Source: an uncultured Roseburia sp. (GTDB lineage Bacteria; Bacillota; Clostridia; Lachnospirales; Lachnospiraceae). From it: DNA of 7,783 bases. Location of the stretch: NCBI GenBank assembly GCA_947384095.1, contig CANDFU010000068.1, positions 1-7,783 of the forward strand. Direction: 5' to 3'. The notes under the pieces are model-generated. The model did no database searches. It worked only from the letters and a program-made list of their open reading frames with translations, and had not been told where the DNA came from. Shown here one piece after another: positions 1 through 5,170 of the stretch (positions are counted from its first letter, which is position 1; every line of letters begins with the position of its first letter). The position numbers were made by a program, and so were the translations under genes.

Positions 1-3
1 AGC

Positions 4-60
4 GTCGCAAAAGCGACCCGCCGCAGGCGGAGAATCCGGCAGGGCCGGATTCTTTGTTCC
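4..60 (+). terminator. Three adjacent hairpins, the last terminator-like
   Basis: Three perfect stem-loops follow each other without spacer: GTCGC/GCGAC at 4-17 with an AAAA loop, CCGCC/GGCGG at 18-30 with a GCA loop, and a 10-bp stem AGAATCCGGC/GCCGGATTCT at 31-53 with an AGG loop. The last stem runs into TTGTTCCTTTAT, a moderately T-rich tail, so it could end transcription of a gene to the left of the window. The first two hairpins are not needed for termination, and the block may instead be a palindromic intergenic repeat. The direction of transcription is inferred from the tail only. Confidence 0.5.
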
Positions 61-67
61 TTTATAG

Positions 68-121
68 GATCAGGGTGTCAGAAGGGCGCATAGCGCCGAC
101 GGTGCTTCTGACACCTTGATC
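68..121. repeat. 17-bp inverted repeat with nested hairpin
   Basis: Bases 68-84 (GATCAGGGTGTCAGAAG) pair with 105-121 (CTTCTGACACCTTGATC) over 17 positions; the only non-Watson-Crick pair is a G-T wobble between 73 and 116. The 20-base loop contains a second small hairpin, GGCGC-ATA-GCGCC at 85-97. The element lies about 110 bases before the rnr start. It could be a weak bidirectional terminator, a stable leader structure, or a copy of a dispersed palindromic repeat. The T-tail (CTTTAAAG) is too poor to call a terminator with confidence. Confidence 0.6.
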
Positions 122-228
122 TTTAAAGTACCTGTTTTTCTTATGAACTTCCAGGCCGCTGTTTTCGGCATTGCCATAAATGAATGGGAGTTCACAGGAG
201 CCCCGGAGCGGGCAGGGAGGAGGAAACG

Positions 229-2361
229 ATGGAACAGGAGCGAATGGAAGAAAGAAAAGAAACGATATACCGGTTTATCTGCGATGAACTGTATGTGCCG
301 ATGAAGGCGAAAGAAATCGCCGCGGTCTTAAATGTGTCAAGGGCACGGCGGGGAGAGCTGCAGGAAGTTCTGGATGCCCTGCTGGGAGAGGGAAAGATCG
401 GGCTCACATCGAAAGGGAAATATATAAAGTCGGAAGAAGGCGGCCTTGTCGGTGTTTTTTATGCGCATCCGAGAGGGTTTGGCTTTGTAAAGATATCGGA
501 AGAAGAGGATGACGTTTTTATCCCGGAGGCATCCGTGAACGGGGCGTTTCATATGGACACCGTCCGGATTTCCCTTCTGCCGGAGAGCGGCAGGGGCAGA
601 CGCAGAGAAGGAGCGGTGGAAAAGATCGTTTCCCGTGGAACGCAGCAGGTCGTCTGTACGTTCCAGGCAAGCCCGACATTCGGGTTTGCCGTGCCGGACA
701 ACCCAAAATTCGGAAGAGATATTTTTATCCCTGCCGAGCGCACAAAGGGGGCGGTCAGCGGGCATAAGGTTGTTGTGGAGATCACTGATTTCGGCGGAGC
801 GGGAAAAAATCCGGAGGGGAAGGTTGTCGAGATTCTGGGTCACATCAATGATCCGGGAACGGATATTCTCTCGATTGTAAGAGCCTATGAGCTTCCGATG
901 GAGTTTTCGCAGAAAATTTTAAACCAGGCCGGGCGCGTGGCCAGAGAGGTCAGCGAAGCGGATCTGGAGGGGCGGACGGACCTGCGCGGCTGGCAGACGG
1001 TGACGATTGACGGAGAGGACGCAAAAGATCTCGACGATGCAGTCACCCTGACAAGAGAGGGGGAGGATTATAAGCTCGGAGTCCATATCGCAGATGTCGC
1101 CAATTATGTGCAGGAGCGCAGCGCGATTGACGTCGAGGCCAGAAAGCGCGGAACTTCTGTCTATCTTGTGGACCGTGTGATTCCGATGCTGCCGCACAGG
1201 CTTTCCAACGGGATCTGTTCTCTGAATGAGGGAGAAGACCGCCTGGCATTAAGCTGTGTGATGACGATTGACGGGAAAGGAAATGTGAAGGACCATAGGA
1301 TCGCTGAGACGGTGATCAGGGTCGACCGCCGTATGAGTTACACAAGCGTGAAAAAGATTCTTGAGGACCGCGATGCGGATGAGCGTAAAAAATATGAAGA
1401 GCTGGTTCCGATGTTTGAGCGGATGGAGGAACTGGCCGGTATTTTGCGGAGGAAGAGGAGAAAACGTGGGTCCATCGATTTTGATTTTCCGGAGACGAAG
1501 GTGATTCTGGACGAGGCGGGGAAGCCTGTTGAGATAAAGCCGTATGACCGGAATGTGGCGACGAAGATCATTGAGGATTTCATGCTGATTGCCAATGAGA
1601 CGATCGCGCAGAATTTTTTCTGGCAGGAACTGCCGTTCCTTTACCGCACGCATGACAATCCGGACAATGAAAAGATCAGAAAGCTCTCTGCATTTATCAA
1701 CAATTTTGGGTATACGATCCATATCGGGCAGGACGAAATCCATCCAAAGGAGCTTCAGAAGCTTCTGGAGAAGGTCGACGGGACGCCGGAAGAGGCGCTG
1801 ATTGCCCGGCTGACGCTGCGTTCGATGAAGCAGGCGAAATACAGCACGATGGGGACAGGACATTTCGGGCTTGCAGCTCCTTATTATTGTCATTTCACTT
1901 CCCCCATCCGCCGTTATCCGGACCTCCAGATCCATCGGATTATAAAGGATCAGATAAGGGGCAGGCTGAATGCGGAAAAGATTCTGCATTATGAAAAAAT
2001 TCTGCCGGAGGTGGCAAAGCATTCAAGCGAGACAGAGCGCCGTGCCGATGAGGCGGAACGTGAGACGGAAAAGCTTAAAAAAACACAGTATATGGAGGAG
2101 CGGCTCGGAGAGCAATTTTCGGGCGTGATCTCCGGCGTCACGGAATGGGGTTTTTATGTGGAGCTTCCGAATACGGTGGAGGGCCTTGTCCATGTCACTT
2201 CGCTTGAGGAAGATTATTTTTATTATGACGGTAATTCGTATGAGCTGGTCGGTCAGGCGACGGGAAAGCGTTACAAGCTGGGACAGAAAATCGAAGTGAT
2301 TGCGGAAAGTGTGGACCGCATTATGCGGACGGTTCAGTTTCGCGTTGCCGGAGAAGAATAA
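229..2361 (+). CDS. rnr: Ribonuclease R (3'-5' exoribonuclease, RNB family)
   Basis: RNase R degrades structured RNA processively from the 3' end in the cytoplasm; in trans-translation it removes the nonstop mRNA. The 710-aa product shows the family order: an N-terminal winged-helix-like region (about residues 10-65), two cold-shock domains (about 72-130 and 140-205), the RNB catalytic domain (about 246-575) and a C-terminal S1 domain (about 626-708). The metal-binding signature TIDGEDAKDLDDAV supplies D261, D267, D269 and D270, with the spacing known from RNase II/R. HFTSPIRRYPDL (556-567) is the second RNB signature. The start at 229 is chosen because AGGAGG at 218-223 lies 5 bases upstream; an in-frame ATG at 184 would add 15 residues without a comparable site. 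At 710 aa it is shorter than the roughly 780-810 aa of the Bacillus and E. coli enzymes and lacks a long basic C-terminal tail. I see no convincing promoter between 122 and 228. smpB follows 106 bases later. Confidence 0.96.
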   Translation: MEQERMEERKETIYRFICDELYVPMKAKEIAAVLNVSRARRGELQEVLDALLGEGKIGLTSKGKYIKSEEGGLVGVFYAHPRGFGFVKISEEEDDVFIPEASVNGAFHMDTVRISLLPESGRGRRREGAVEKIVSRGTQQVVCTFQASPTFGFAVPDNPKFGRDIFIPAERTKGAVSGHKVVVEITDFGGAGKNPEGKVVEILGHINDPGTDILSIVRAYELPMEFSQKILNQAGRVAREVSEADLEGRTDLRGWQTVTIDGEDAKDLDDAVTLTREGEDYKLGVHIADVANYVQERSAIDVEARKRGTSVYLVDRVIPMLPHRLSNGICSLNEGEDRLALSCVMTIDGKGNVKDHRIAETVIRVDRRMSYTSVKKILEDRDADERKKYEELVPMFERMEELAGILRRKRRKRGSIDFDFPETKVILDEAGKPVEIKPYDRNVATKIIEDFMLIANETIAQNFFWQELPFLYRTHDNPDNEKIRKLSAFINNFGYTIHIGQDEIHPKELQKLLEKVDGTPEEALIARLTLRSMKQAKYSTMGTGHFGLAAPYYCHFTSPIRRYPDLQIHRIIKDQIRGRLNAEKILHYEKILPEVAKHSSETERRADEAERETEKLKKTQYMEERLGEQFSGVISGVTEWGFYVELPNTVEGLVHVTSLEEDYFYYDGNSYELVGQATGKRYKLGQKIEVIAESVDRIMRTVQFRVAGEE

Positions 2362-2395
2362 ATCCGGAAAATCTGCAAAAAATATGAGAAGCTTC

Positions 2396-2424
2396 TTGCA
2401 GAAAAGAGGATTTCGGGTTATACT
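2396..2424 (+). promoter_or_regulatory. Sigma-A-type promoter for smpB-ssrA
   Basis: TTGCAG (2396-2401) and TATACT (2419-2424) are separated by exactly 17 bases, close to the TTGACA/TATAAT consensus. The box starts 35 bases after the rnr stop, and the predicted start near 2431 leaves a leader of about 37 bases before the smpB ATG. smpB and the tmRNA gene can therefore be transcribed independently of rnr, although read-through from rnr is also possible because no terminator is visible between them. Confidence 0.7.
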
Positions 2425-2467
2425 ATAGCGTATGCGGAAGGTTTTCCGCTTTTTGAGGGAGGATGGT

Positions 2468-2932
2468 ATGGCGAAGACAGGAAAAAAGCTGATTGCGAAC
2501 AATAAGAAAGCCCGCCATGACTATTTCCTGGAAGAGCGGTATGAGGCGGGCATCGCGCTGCACGGGACGGAGGTGAAGTCTCTGCGCATGGGCAGATGCA
2601 GCATCAAGGAGGCTTTTATCCGGATTGAGAAGGGAGAGGTTGTCATTTACGGGATGCACATCAGCCCGTATGAGAAGGGCAATATCTTTAATAAAGATCC
2701 GCTCCGTCCCAAAAAGCTCTTGATGCACCGGACGGAGATCCGCAGACTCGTCGGGAAAAGCGCGGAACAGGGGTATACGCTTGTGCCGGTGGAGGTATAT
2801 CTGAAGGGAAGCCTTGTGAAAGTAGAGATTGCCCTTGCGCGCGGGAAGAAGCTATACGATAAGCGTCGGGATATTGCCAGAAAAGATATGCGGCGCGAGG
2901 CGGAGCGCGATTTTAAAGTGAAAAATATTTAG
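2468..2932 (+). CDS. smpB: SsrA-binding protein SmpB
   Basis: SmpB binds the tRNA-like part of tmRNA and places it in the A site of ribosomes stalled on mRNA without a stop codon. The 154-aa product has the usual family length and is recognisable throughout: NNKKARHDY near the N terminus (residues 11-19), [10 protein letters not shown] in the first beta strands, the HISPYEKGN segment, [23 protein letters not shown], and the basic C-terminal tail beginning [10 protein letters not shown] that reaches into the mRNA path. The start at 2468 is preceded by GAGGGAGG (2455-2462) at 5 bases; an upstream in-frame ATG at 2432 lies essentially at the predicted transcription start and is unlikely to be used. 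The UAG stop (2930-2932) shares its last base with the 5' end of tmRNA, so the two genes overlap by one nucleotide. Confidence 0.97.
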   Translation: MAKTGKKLIANNKKARHDYFLEERYEAGIALHGTEVKSLRMGRCSIKEAFIRIEKGEVVIYGMHISPYEKGNIFNKDPLRPKKLLMHRTEIRRLVGKSAEQGYTLVPVEVYLKGSLVKVEIALARGKKLYDKRRDIARKDMRREAERDFKVKNI

Positions 2933-3269
2933 GGCTAGTACTGGTTTCGACGGGGATGATGAAGCTGGAGAAGCGGGTCGCACGGGATGCGTGAAATCCC
3001 AGACTTAAAATTAAACGCTGAAGATAATTTAGCACTCGCTGCCTAATTGGCAGCAGTCGCTCCCCGGGCACCTGTACCTGGGGGCAGCGGCTTCGACGAT
3101 GCAGGAAACGACACGGGCAAAGCTTTGAGTCCGCGGGCGTAATATGAAGCTACTAAAACCGTAACTTTGTCTGCGGAGGTGCGGCGGAGGGAATGTCAAA
3201 TCACAGAATACACTCGTAGAAGGACAGTGGATTTGTCTTCGGACATGGGTTCGACTCCCATCTAGTCCA
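2932..3269 (+). ncRNA. ssrA: Transfer-messenger RNA (tmRNA, 10Sa RNA)
   Basis: tmRNA acts as tRNA-Ala and as mRNA: it releases stalled ribosomes and adds a degradation tag. The ends are set by a 7-bp acceptor stem, GGGCTAG (2932-2938) with CTAGTCC (3262-3268), including one G-U pair, followed by discriminator A3269. Other landmarks are the D-loop analogue CTGGTTTCGACGGGG (2941-2955) and the T arm ATGGG-TTCGACT-CCCAT (3245-3261). The tag frame opens with resume codon GCT at 3017 and reads AEDNLALAA, ending in TAA at 3044-3046. The tag ends in the hydrophobic LAA expected for recognition by ClpXP-type proteases. GC-rich pairing after the tag, such as CCCCGGG and CCTGGGG around 3062-3085, fits the pseudoknot region. 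The 338-nt length is normal. The 3' CCA is not encoded: GTC follows A3269. Confidence 0.97.
3017..3046 (+). other. tmRNA proteolysis tag frame, AEDNLALAA-stop
   Basis: This is the mRNA-like segment inside tmRNA: GCT GAA GAT AAT TTA GCA CTC GCT GCC TAA. The Ala charged on tmRNA precedes the encoded residues, so the added tag would be A-AEDNLALAA. It closely resembles clostridial tags such as AEDNFALAA. The resume codon is inferred from that similarity and from its position just after the A-rich TTAAAATTAAAC. Confidence 0.93.
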
Positions 3270-3275
3270 GTCACT

Positions 3276-3316
3276 GCGGTAAGGAGAGTCCCGAAGGCGG
3301 GAAGAATCCTTATCGC
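3276..3316. repeat. Hairpin behind ssrA, contains repeat copy 1
   Basis: GCGGTAAGGA (3276-3285) pairs with TCCTTATCGC (3307-3316) over 10 bp with one G-T wobble. Inside it, CCCG-AAGG-CGGG (3290-3301) forms a second stem, giving a long two-part hairpin that begins seven bases after the tmRNA 3' end. It is followed by GC-rich sequence rather than T residues, so it would not act as a standard intrinsic terminator. It could instead limit 3' exonucleases during tmRNA maturation. Confidence 0.55.
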
Positions 3317-3356
3317 GCCCCGGGAGGGAGGCCCCGAAGGCGGGAAGAATCCTTAT
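3290..3356. repeat. 24-bp perfect direct repeat, two copies
   Basis: CCCGAAGGCGGGAAGAATCC plus TTAT occurs at 3290-3313 and again, identically, at 3333-3356, 43 bases apart start to start. Copy 1 is embedded in a longer hairpin. Copy 2 keeps the inner CCCG/CGGG stem but lacks the left outer arm and runs into TTATTATATT, so the second copy is the better candidate for a (weak) tmRNA terminator. The identity suggests a recent duplication or a dispersed repeat. Confidence 0.75.
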
Positions 3357-3565
3357 TATATTCCTGATGAACTTAAAATTTTTCTTTTATCGGCAAAACA
3401 GCAGGTTCTCCTGTCCGTGGGCCGGATCTGTTCTGATCTGTTGTCTTCCCCATGTAAACACAAAGGCAAATGCGTCTGCCGATATCTGCAAAGCCGGCGT
3501 ACCGGCGGTATCGCATGACTGATATTACAAAAGCTGAAATAAGTCTGTTTTTTTGCGTGGTTTTC

Positions 3566-3590
3566 GCCGGGCGGCCGTAGTCCGGCTTCT
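3566..3590 (+). terminator. Possible weak terminator hairpin
   Basis: GCCGGGC (3566-3572) pairs with GTCCGGC (3580-3586) over 7 bp with one G-T wobble and a 7-base loop, followed by TTCTTAT. It begins 3 bases beyond the minus-strand regulator stop codon. On the plus strand it has a short, imperfect T tail. On the minus strand, the direction of the regulator gene, it is followed by GAAAACC, so it is not a normal terminator for that gene. Confidence 0.3.
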
Positions 3591-3793
3591 TATGGTCCGG
3601 GAATGTGCTCGATCACATCTTCTATGCTGCAGTTCAGGTAACTGCAGATCTTATCGATTGTTTCCAGAGATATGTATTGTCCCTTGGACATGTTGGCAAG
3701 CTGGCGTGTCCCGAATCCGACTGCTTTGCGCAGCTGTGTCCTTGTCAGGTCTTTTTTGATCAATTGCTGAAACAGCGGTTTGTAGGATATCAT
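3590..3793 (-). CDS. Small XRE/Cro-type HTH regulator
   Basis: The 67-aa protein is essentially one helix-turn-helix domain of the Cro/C1 (XRE) superfamily. It probably binds DNA as a dimer and represses its own or neighbouring promoters. TRTQLRKAVGFGTRQLANMSKG (residues 17-38, split here into TRTQLRKAV and GFGTRQLANMSKG) covers the two HTH helices. ISLETIDKICSYLNCSIEDV (41-60) is the typical following segment of single-domain regulators of this class. The start at 3793 is chosen because GGAGG (3801-3805, minus strand) lies 7 bases upstream; an ATG six codons further upstream (3811) would place this site inside the gene. Its promoter carries a palindrome over the -10 box, which suggests autoregulation. 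The gene points towards ssrA and away from the BlaI-like gene. Its target is unknown. Confidence 0.85.
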   Translation of the reverse strand: MISYKPLFQQLIKKDLTRTQLRKAVGFGTRQLANMSKGQYISLETIDKICSYLNCSIEDVIEHIPGP

Positions 3794-3845
3794 TTTCGTA
3801 CCTCCATTCATACGCCTTGCGATGTGGTCCTGTTTTGTCCGGCGT

Positions 3846-3864
3846 TATAATATGGAATATTATA
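3846..3864. promoter_or_regulatory. Palindromic operator candidate, TATAATAT-GGA-ATATTATA
   Basis: A perfect 8-bp inverted repeat with a 3-base spacer covers the -10 box and predicted transcription start of the XRE-type gene. Dimeric HTH repressors bind such dyads, so autorepression by the gene product is a reasonable inference. An AT-rich palindrome could arise partly by chance from the -10 sequence, but a perfect match over both arms is unusual. Confidence 0.5.
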
Positions 3865-3867
3865 CCA
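3859..3867 (-). promoter_or_regulatory. Extended -10 promoter of the XRE-type gene
   Basis: Read on the minus strand, TGGTATAAT is a perfect TATAAT -10 box with the TGn extension. A -35 box 17 bases upstream (TTTCAT) is poor, as is usual for extended -10 promoters. The expected start near 3852 gives a leader of just under 60 bases before the ATG at 3793. Confidence 0.65.
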
Positions 3868-3946
3868 TAAGAATTTCCGTAATGAAACAAAAAAGAGCCG
3901 ACAAATATAGAAACCATTGTTATCGTCAAAATATATAAAAAAGGTA

Positions 3947-3975
3947 TTGCAAAACCTACCAATGTCGAATAATCT
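3947..3975 (+). promoter_or_regulatory. Possible promoter for the BlaI-like gene
   Basis: TTGCAA (3947-3952) and TAATCT (3970-3975) are 17 bases apart, with an acceptable -35 and a weak -10. Transcription would start near 3982 and give a leader of about 115 bases before 4099. I do not see the TACA/TGTA dyad typical of BlaI and MecI operators here. Confidence 0.35.
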
Positions 3976-4098
3976 ATGTATTAGGATTCATGATTTCAGG
4001 ATGGCGATCAGGCCGGCATGGAAGATTCCTGTGATGGCAGGTGCAGATCTGGGATTTGCGCTGTCCCGCCGCGTAAATGCTTCGGAATGGAGAATAAT

Positions 4099-4412
4099 AT
4101 GGAAAAGATTTCAGACTGTGAAGAAAAGGTGCTGATAATTGTCTACCGCAGCAAGACGGCTCCGCGCATGAAAGAGGTGCTGGTGGATGTAAACTGGACG
4201 TATGGAAGGGGATGGAAGCCGCAGACGGTTTCGACCTTTTTGTCGAGGCTCATCCGCAAAGGATATCTGCGCGCGGAGAAGCGGGGACGGGATACTACTT
4301 TTTCCCGATGATGGCGCTGGAAGAGTATCGGAAAATGCGGCTGAGAGAGCTGAAAAAAGAGTGGTTTGATAATGACGGGGAATTGCTTAAAAAGTGTCTG
4401 GGAGAATTATAA
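4099..4412 (+). pseudogene. BlaI/MecI-type repressor, split by a -1 frameshift
   Basis: BlaI/MecI proteins are winged-helix repressors, classically of beta-lactamase genes, usually paired with a BlaR1/MecR1 sensor protease. The first frame from ATG 4099 (GGAG at 4089-4092, 6 bases upstream) gives ISDCEEKVLIIVY, then the recognition-helix and wing segment WKPQTVSTFLSRLIRKGYL and AEKRGR, and stops at TGA 4309-4311. The expected continuation, FFPMMALEEYRKMRLRELKK, lies in the -1 frame and runs to 4412. The frames join at ACTTTTTCCC: T5 at 4299-4303. One more T there, or a -1 slip on TTT TTC, would give a 104-aa protein. Without it the product is a 70-aa DNA-binding domain without the dimerisation part. 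Even the joined protein is shorter than the usual 120-128 aa. No BlaR1 partner or beta-lactamase gene is visible. Sequencing error, real mutation, phase variation and programmed frameshifting are all possible. Confidence 0.72.
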
Positions 4413-4414
4413 AA

Positions 4415-4460
4415 TCCCCCGGGCCGGAGGGAGGCGCTTTGTCTGTCTTGTTTTTATTGC
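4415..4460 (+). terminator. Weak terminator candidate
   Basis: TCCC (4417-4420) can pair with GGGA about ten bases on, extended by CC/GG across a bulge, starting a few bases after the BlaI-like stop codon. The T-rich stretch (TTTGTCTGTCTTGTTTTTATT) comes only after about 5 intervening bases, so termination here is uncertain. Confidence 0.25.
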
Positions 4461-4485
4461 ATTCTTCTTTCCGATTTTTTATAAT
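4457..4485 (+). promoter_or_regulatory. Promoter of the signalling operon
   Basis: TTGCAT (4457-4462) and a perfect TATAAT (4480-4485) are 17 bases apart. The expected start near 4492 leaves a short leader of about 25-50 bases before the first gene. No promoter is evident in the short gaps further on, so the membrane protein, response regulator and kinase are probably transcribed together from here. Confidence 0.7.
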
Positions 4486-4515
4486 AGTGGATATCCGGTG
4501 TAAGGATTAACTTTT

Positions 4516-5133
4516 ATGGAAAAAGAGGGAAGGAAAATGATGTCTGAAAGCAGGGAGCGAAAAGGGATCGTTGTGGGAGGATTTTACTTTACACAGAGCG
4601 CGGAGGCAGAGCAGGCGAAAAAGGAAAAAGAGGGGATCCGCTATATCAGGGAGAAGACAGATATGGGAAATCCGGACGAGGTGCTTCAGATCTATAACAG
4701 AATGATACAACAGGATCTGTTTGAGACGGCGGTGGGATATTCCTATCTGAAAGATCTGCAGGAATATCTGGTATCTGTTCCCGAAATCAGCAACGAGGCC
4801 ATTCTGCCGATCCGGATAAGACACCAGGATCTGGATGCATTTATGGCGGCTGAGAAGGCCAGGCAGGAGGAAAGGAGCCGGGCGGAGCAGGCAAAACTGG
4901 CTGCGGCCCGTCAGGAATACCGGAAAAAGTATCGGGCGGCGCTTGCGGTCTGCGCGGCGCTTGCGGTCTGTGTCGTCGCCATGTTTGTGATTACGGCGAC
5001 TTCGGATAATGCGACGATTCTCAATTATGAGAGGAAGCTGATTGACCGCTATGAATTCTGGGAGGAGGAATTAAAAGAGCGGGAAGCGGCGGTTAAGGAG
5101 CGGGAACAGGCGCTTGGAACCGGCGAGGAATAG
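4516..5133 (+). CDS. Single-pass membrane protein of unknown function
   Basis: I do not recognise this family. The 205-aa product has a soluble N-terminal part (about 18-105) with GGFYFTQSAEAEQAKKEKEG and VLQIYNRMIQQDLFETAVGY. A charged, Ala/Glu/Arg-rich segment follows (108-139, probably helical or coiled coil), then one transmembrane helix (about 141-161). The Glu-rich C-terminal helix (170-200) has repeated KERE. Positive charges just before the helix favour a cytoplasmic N terminus and an external C terminus. The helix includes a doubled AALAVC unit. Two starts are possible: 4516 has AAGGA (4502-4506) at 9 bases, while ATG 4540 has GGGAAGGA close upstream and would remove eight residues. 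The gene heads an operon with a response regulator (37 bases later) and a kinase, suggesting an accessory or target role in that signalling pathway, but this is inference from position only. Confidence 0.8.
   Translation: MEKEGRKMMSESRERKGIVVGGFYFTQSAEAEQAKKEKEGIRYIREKTDMGNPDEVLQIYNRMIQQDLFETAVGYSYLKDLQEYLVSVPEISNEAILPIRIRHQDLDAFMAAEKARQEERSRAEQAKLAAARQEYRKKYRAALAVCAALAVCVVAMFVITATSDNATILNYERKLIDRYEFWEEELKEREAAVKEREQALGTGEE
4936..4971 (+). repeat. In-frame 18-bp tandem duplication
   Basis: GCGGCGCTTGCGGTCTGC at 4936-4953 is followed at once by the same 18 bases with one change (final C to T) at 4954-4971. It encodes AALAVC twice, residues 141-152, and makes up the first half of the membrane helix. 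Confidence 0.9.
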
Positions 5134-5170
5134 GAATAAAAAACGTCTTCGGATGGTGTGGGAGGAAGCC

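Larger units (their letters stand above)
3270..3589. other. Gene-free stretch behind ssrA
   Basis: I find no credible coding region on either strand in these 320 bases. They hold a repeat pair (3276-3356), an AT-rich patch (3352-3390), a short tandem GATCTGTTCT/GATCTGTTGT (3426-3445), a small hairpin GCCGG-CGTA-CCGGC (3493-3506) and a run of seven T (3548-3554). No clear intrinsic terminator for ssrA is visible; the hairpin at 3276-3316 lacks a T tail. The region looks like degraded or accessory intergenic DNA. Confidence 0.6.

Noticed and set aside
3..119. Plus-strand open frame across the hairpin block, possibly the end of an upstream gene
   Set aside because: All three frames give low-complexity, Arg/Gly/Pro-rich peptides shaped by the palindromes. 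One frame stays open to 119 but shows no recognisable protein character, so hairpins explain the sequence better.
1249..2022. Long (257-codon) minus-strand open frame inside rnr
   Set aside because: It is antisense to the RNB catalytic domain, has no ribosome binding site and no recognisable motifs; it is a by-product of rnr codon usage.
2829..2858. Separate ssrA promoter inside smpB (TTGCCC, 18 bases, TATACG)
   Set aside because: The boxes are a passable match but lie in GC-rich coding sequence and could be chance; not strong enough to list as a feature without transcript start data.
3029..3274. Minus-strand open frame antisense to tmRNA
   Set aside because: It lies within the ssrA gene, whose acceptor stem, T arm and tag frame are clear; there is no ribosome binding site or family resemblance.
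3245..3589. tmRNA 3' end as attachment site of an integrated element
   Set aside because: ssrA is a well-known integration target and accessory-looking genes follow, but I find no second copy of the T-arm/acceptor sequence and no integrase in the window. The 24-bp repeat does not include tmRNA sequence.
3651..3962. Minus-strand frame of 103 codons with a hydrophobic N-terminal stretch
   Set aside because: It overlaps the XRE-type gene in another frame on the same strand, spans that gene's promoter and palindrome, has no ribosome binding site, and its hydrophobic part is simply the translation of AT-rich intergenic DNA.
3917..4135. Plus-strand 72-codon open frame before the BlaI-like gene
   Set aside because: It overlaps the start of the BlaI-like gene in another frame, shows no family resemblance and lacks a convincing ribosome binding site.
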